From DATKCJ01 sp035513275 (GTDB lineage Bacteria; Verrucomicrobiota; Verrucomicrobiia; Opitutales; Opitutaceae), in contig DATKCJ010000429.1 of assembly GCA_035513275.1 (NCBI GenBank), forward strand, positions 1-7,163: 7,163 nucleotides of DNA, given 5' to 3'. The first letter of the stretch is position 1. Each line of letters opens with the position of its first letter. Under the pieces are notes generated by a model. It had not been told where the DNA came from. It did not search any database and saw only the letters and a program-made list of their open reading frames with translations. Both the position numbers and the translations under genes were made by a program. Positions 4,904 to 7,163 of this stretch are shown piece after piece.

Positions 4904-5476
4904 ATGAAAGTCCCAGAACTCAAGAAACACTATACCGAGACGGTCGTCCCGGCGCTTGTCGCCAGCCGCGGATTCAAGAACCGCCACGAGGTGCCGCGCA
5001 TCGTCAAGGTCACGCTCAACACGGGCATCAGCGCCGCCGCGGACAAGACCCTCATCGCCGACACGCAGAAGGATCTCTCCTCGATCGCCGGCCAGAAGGC
5101 CGTGCTCACGAAGTCCCGCAAGGCGATTTCGAACTTCAAGCTCCGCAAGGGCCAGATCGTGGGCGCCTCCGTCACGCTGCGCAACCAGCGCATGTGGGAG
5201 TTCCTCACGCGCCTGCTCGCCGTCTCCATCCCGGCCATCCGCGATTTTCGCGGCGTGCCGAACAAGCTCGACGGAAACGGCAACTACAACCTCGGCATCA
5301 CCGACTACACCATCTTCCCCGAGATCTCGCTGGAATCCTCCAAGCGCACCATGGGCCTCGACATCAGCATCGTCACCACGGCCGAGACCGACGACGACGC
5401 TCGCGAGCTCCTGCGCCTGGTCGGCTTCCCGTTCCGCCGCACCGAGACCGCCGCCCCGAAAGCAACCGCCGCCTGA
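4904..5476 (+). CDS. rplE: 50S ribosomal protein L5 (uL5)
   Basis: L5 (190 residues; E. coli 179) belongs to the central protuberance, binds 5S rRNA with L18, and contacts S13/S19 and the P-site tRNA. The sequence follows the family: YTETVVPALVASRGFKNRHEVPRIVKVTLNTG (residues 10-41), GQKAVLTKSRKAISNFKLRKGQIVGASVTLR (63-93), MWEFLTRLLAVSIPAIRDFRG (97-117), then GNGNYNLGITDYTIFPEI (124-141) and GLDISIVTTAETDDDARELLRLVGFPFR (151-178). The conserved central N-G of the first strand is present as LNTGIS. An extra short Ala/Pro-rich tail (ETAAPKATAA) accounts for the additional length. rpsN follows after 4 bases. Confidence 0.98.
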   Translation: MKVPELKKHYTETVVPALVASRGFKNRHEVPRIVKVTLNTGISAAADKTLIADTQKDLSSIAGQKAVLTKSRKAISNFKLRKGQIVGASVTLRNQRMWEFLTRLLAVSIPAIRDFRGVPNKLDGNGNYNLGITDYTIFPEISLESSKRTMGLDISIVTTAETDDDARELLRLVGFPFRRTETAAPKATAA

Positions 5477-5480
5477 CGCC

Positions 5481-5786
5481 ATGGCCAAGACATCCTCCAT
5501 CGAAAAGAACAAGCGCCGCATGGCACTCGTAGAGAAGTTCGCCGTCAAGCGCGCCGCGCTCAAGGCCGTCCTCGCGAACCCCGCCACGACCGACGAGGAG
5601 TTCTTCGCCGCCCAGAAGGCGCTCGCGAAGCTCCCGCGCGACTCGTCGCCCATCCGCGTGCGCAACCGCTGCCTGCTGAGCGGCCGCCCGCGCGCCTACA
5701 TGCGCCGGTTCCGCGTGTCGCGCATCACCTTCCGCGAGCTCGCGCTCAACGGCAAAATCCCCGGAGTCACCAAATCATCCTGGTAA
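5481..5786 (+). CDS. rpsN: 30S ribosomal protein S14 (uS14), long zinc-free form
   Basis: S14 binds the 3' domain of 16S rRNA in the 30S head beside S3 and S19. This is the long form (101 residues) typical of bacteria that lack the zinc ribbon. The C-terminal signature NRCLLSGRPRAYMRRFRVSRITFRE (residues 62-86) contains only one cysteine (C64) where the zinc-binding type has a CxxC pair, and it ends in the family's GKIPGVTKSSW (91-101). The frame is open far upstream across rplE, but ATG 5481, 4 bases after the rplE stop, gives the standard MAKTSSIEKNKRRMALVEKF start. No Shine-Dalgarno sequence precedes it, so it probably relies on coupling to rplE. A 70-base gap to rpsH follows. Confidence 0.97.
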   Translation: MAKTSSIEKNKRRMALVEKFAVKRAALKAVLANPATTDEEFFAAQKALAKLPRDSSPIRVRNRCLLSGRPRAYMRRFRVSRITFRELALNGKIPGVTKSSW

Positions 5787-5856
5787 TCATTTTTCCCCCG
5801 CGGAAGTTGGCGCGAGAGCGCCCGGATATGATCCGCCCGGGACAACACAAACATCC
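5787..5856 (+). promoter_or_regulatory. 70-base rpsN-rpsH spacer able to form hairpins
   Basis: This is the longest gene-free interval. It has a T-rich start (TCATTTTTCCCCC), then the perfect inverted repeat GGCGC-GAGA-GCGCC (5809-5822), whose loop is of the GNRA type. Directly after it comes CGGAT-ATG-ATCCG (5823-5835). An alternative pairing, CCCGG (5821-5825) with CCGGG (5837-5841), would be exclusive with both. There is no downstream T-run, so a terminator is unlikely. No Shine-Dalgarno sequence precedes the rpsH ATG. Role unknown: RNA control element, processing site or plain spacer. Confidence 0.4.
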
Positions 5857-6249
5857 ATGACAGACCCAATCAGCGACTTTCTCACGCGCATCCGCAATGC
5901 CTCGAAGGCCGTCCAGGCCGAGTGCGCCGCGCCGCATTCCAACGCGAAGGCTGGCATCGCCCGCATCCTCAAGGAAGAGGGCTTCGTGCACGACTTCACC
6001 GACGGCTCCGACGAGAACGGCCACAAAACCATCGTCGTGAAGCTCAAGTATGTTGAGAGCACACCGGCGATCACCAACGTCCGCCGCCTCAGCACGCCCG
6101 GCCGCCGTCTCTACTACGGCTATCGGGAAATTCCCCGCGTCCTGAACGGACTCGGCATCAGCATCGTCTCGACGTCCAAGGGCCTCATGAAGGACCAGGA
6201 CGCGCGGCGCCAAAAGCTCGGCGGCGAGCTCATCTGCAGCGTCTGGTAA
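5857..6249 (+). CDS. rpsH: 30S ribosomal protein S8 (uS8)
   Basis: S8 (130 residues, normal length) binds the central domain of 16S rRNA (helix 21) and is essential for 30S body assembly. In E. coli it also represses the spc operon by binding its mRNA near rplE. The N-terminal domain starts with MTDPISDFLTRIRNAS (residues 1-16) and includes IARILKEEGFVHDF (34-47). The C-terminal RNA-binding signature GISIVSTSKGLMKDQDARRQKLGGELICSVW (100-130) has the conserved STSKGLM (105-111). Nothing is missing. Its leader is the 70-base spacer with potential hairpins and no Shine-Dalgarno sequence. rplF follows after 15 bases. Confidence 0.98.
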   Translation: MTDPISDFLTRIRNASKAVQAECAAPHSNAKAGIARILKEEGFVHDFTDGSDENGHKTIVVKLKYVESTPAITNVRRLSTPGRRLYYGYREIPRVLNGLGISIVSTSKGLMKDQDARRQKLGGELICSVW

Positions 6250-6253
6250 GGAG
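6248..6253 (+). promoter_or_regulatory. Shine-Dalgarno sequence for rplF
   Basis: AAGGAG, a full consensus match, overlaps the rpsH stop codon (TAA 6247-6249) and lies 11 bases before the rplF ATG at 6265. It is a strong, slightly distant site. Confidence 0.7.
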
Positions 6254-6264
6254 ACACACAAATC

Positions 6265-6810
6265 ATGAGCCGCATCGGCAGACTTCCCATTTCCATTCCC
6301 GCCAAGGTCAAAATCGACGTGAAGGGCGCCACCGTTCACGTCGAAGGCCCGAAGGGAAAAGTTCAGAAGACGTTTGAAGACGTCGTCACCATCACGACCA
6401 AGGACGGCAAGCTCACCTTCGAGCCGAAGGGCGACAGCCGCTTTGCGAAGGCGATGCACGGCACCGTGCGCTCTGTCGTGAACGGCATGGTCAAGGGCGT
6501 CGTGGACGGATTCTCCAAGGATCTCGAGATCCAGGGCGTCGGGTTCAAGGCTAACCTCCAGGGCAAGGTTCTCGACCTCGCGCTGGGCTACTCGCACCCG
6601 ATCAAGTATTCCGTGCCGGACGGCATCAAGCTCACCGTCACCGACCAGACCAAGATCAAGATCGAGGGCTGCGACAAGCAGCTCGTCGGCGCGGTCACGG
6701 CCGATATCCGCAGCTACTACCCGCCGGAGCCCTACAAGGGCAAGGGCGTGCGCATCGTAGGCGAGCACGCCGAGCGCGTCCGCCGCAAGGAGGGCAAGAC
6801 CGTCGCCTAA
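6265..6810 (+). CDS. rplF: 50S ribosomal protein L6 (uL6)
   Basis: L6 (181 residues, normal length) lies near the GTPase-associated region of the 50S subunit, close to the sarcin-ricin loop, and is needed for late assembly. Two tandem alpha/beta RNA-binding repeats can be seen: first repeat MSRIGRLPISIP through GPKGKVQKTF (residues 1-37) and HGTVRSVVNGMVKGVVDGF (65-83); second repeat LEIQGVGFKANLQGKVLDLALGYSHPI (87-113) and DKQLVGAVTADIRSYYPPEPYKGKGVRI (137-164). The signature PEPYKGKGVRI is intact. The tail GEHAERVRRKEGKT seems about three residues longer than the usual GEKVRRKAGK type. rplR follows after 44 bases. Confidence 0.98.
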   Translation: MSRIGRLPISIPAKVKIDVKGATVHVEGPKGKVQKTFEDVVTITTKDGKLTFEPKGDSRFAKAMHGTVRSVVNGMVKGVVDGFSKDLEIQGVGFKANLQGKVLDLALGYSHPIKYSVPDGIKLTVTDQTKIKIEGCDKQLVGAVTADIRSYYPPEPYKGKGVRIVGEHAERVRRKEGKTVA

Positions 6811-6854
6811 GGCGCGGCCTGCCGCCACCCAGATCCCACACGAGGATCCGCACA

Positions 6855-7163
6855 ATGAATACAATCCAGAAATCCATTCTCCTCCAGAAGCGCCGCTGGC
6901 GCATCCGCAAGAAGGTCAAGGGCACCGCCGCGCGCCCGCGCCTGTGCGTGCACTTCAGCGGCAAGCACGTCTACGCGCAGGCGATCGACGACGTCGCTGG
7001 CTCCACGATCGTGTCGCTCACGAGCCTCTCGCCGGAAAACCGCGGAAAGAAGCTCGCCGCAAACGTCGCCAGCGCCAAGGCGCTCGGCGTCACATTCGCA
7101 GAGAAGGCGAAGGCAGCCGGCGTCACCGCCGTCGTCTTCGACCGCAACGGCCGTCCCTACCAC
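6855..7163 (+). CDS. rplR: 50S ribosomal protein L18 (uL18), 5' part
   Basis: This frame runs off the window end, so only the first 103 residues are seen; about 17 are missing judged by the family's length of about 120. L18 binds 5S rRNA and, with L5, brings it into the central protuberance. The basic N-terminus LLQKRRWRIRKKVKGTAARPRLCVHFSGKHVYAQAID follows the family pattern (R-x-R-I-R-K-K-V-x-G-T, then RPRL-x-V-x-x-S-x-K-H-x-Y-A-Q). Later come GKKLAANVASAKALGV (residues 57-72 or so) and GVTAVVFDRNGRPYH, the family's VVFDRGGYxYHG end block. The ATG at 6855 has a weak Shine-Dalgarno match GAGG at 6842-6845, 9 bases upstream. In the standard order rpsE (S5) would be next. Confidence 0.96.
   Translation, partial: MNTIQKSILLQKRRWRIRKKVKGTAARPRLCVHFSGKHVYAQAIDDVAGSTIVSLTSLSPENRGKKLAANVASAKALGVTFAEKAKAAGVTAVVFDRNGRPYH

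Noticed and set aside
4956..5480. Open frame in another phase across rplE that continues into rpsN
   Set aside because: The upstream part is Ser/Arg/Ala repetition caused by reading L5 codons out of phase. Only the part from 5481 is S14.
5767..6864. 365-codon open frame on the minus strand opposite rpsH and rplF
   Set aside because: It mirrors conserved ribosomal genes, its translation is a low-complexity Leu/Asp/Ala/Val-rich sequence typical of antisense frames in high-G+C genes, and no start signal supports it.
1..7163. Insertion sequence, CRISPR array, tRNA or phage signals
   Set aside because: None seen. All space is taken by ribosomal genes and short spacers, and no flanking direct or inverted repeats border the inserted gene.

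Overview
The window is an uninterrupted, single-strand stretch of the S10-spc ribosomal protein supercluster, about 64% G+C by eye and gene-dense. The order is rplD (3' part), rplW, rplB, rpsS, [small secreted protein gene], rplV, rpsC, rplP, rpmC, rpsQ, rplN, rplX, rplE, rpsN, rpsH, rplF, rplR (5' part). All genes are on the + strand. Apart from one gene, the order is the canonical bacterial one. The window enters inside L4 and leaves inside L18, so no operon promoter or terminator lies inside it.

The one departure is at 1894..2241. Between rpsS (S19) and rplV (L22), normally adjacent in bacteria, sits a 115-residue protein with a Sec-type signal peptide, no lysine, and a compact predicted beta-rich domain. 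Its ATG overlaps the rpsS stop by one base (TGATG) and has a GAAGG Shine-Dalgarno-like element at good spacing, so it looks like a real, translationally coupled operon member rather than a chance ORF. It does not resemble any ribosomal protein, and an exported protein inside the core of this operon is the most unusual thing in the window.

Layout: 1-699 carries L4 and L23; 719-1585 L2; 1619-1894 S19; 1894-2241 the inserted exported protein; 2261-4219 the rest of the S10 part (L22, S3, L16, L29, S17); 4216-6810 the spc part (L14, L24, L5, S14, S8, L6); 6855-7163 the start of L18. The S10 and spc parts are fused: the S17 stop overlaps the L14 start (ATGA), leaving no room for a separate spc promoter. 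The longest gene-free interval is only 70 bases (5787-5856, before rpsH), and it can form small hairpins. About half of the starts have a clear Shine-Dalgarno sequence and half have none.

Organism: a high-G+C bacterium. The single-copy long (zinc-free) S14, the short S3, the L2 C-terminal region (HPN, then a glycine-rich stretch and QHLVSPWG), the divergent L22 hairpin and the many SD-less starts best fit Verrucomicrobiota, perhaps Opitutae. This assignment is from memory of family patterns and is an inference, not a search result.

Together the ribosomal genes supply proteins of the peptidyl-transferase neighbourhood (L2, L16), the exit tunnel and its rim (L4, L22, L23, L29, L24), the central protuberance (L5, L18), the subunit interface and factor-binding side (L14, L6), and the 30S head and body (S19, S3, S14, S17, S8). 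The inserted gene would be made in step with them but exported to the periplasm or envelope.
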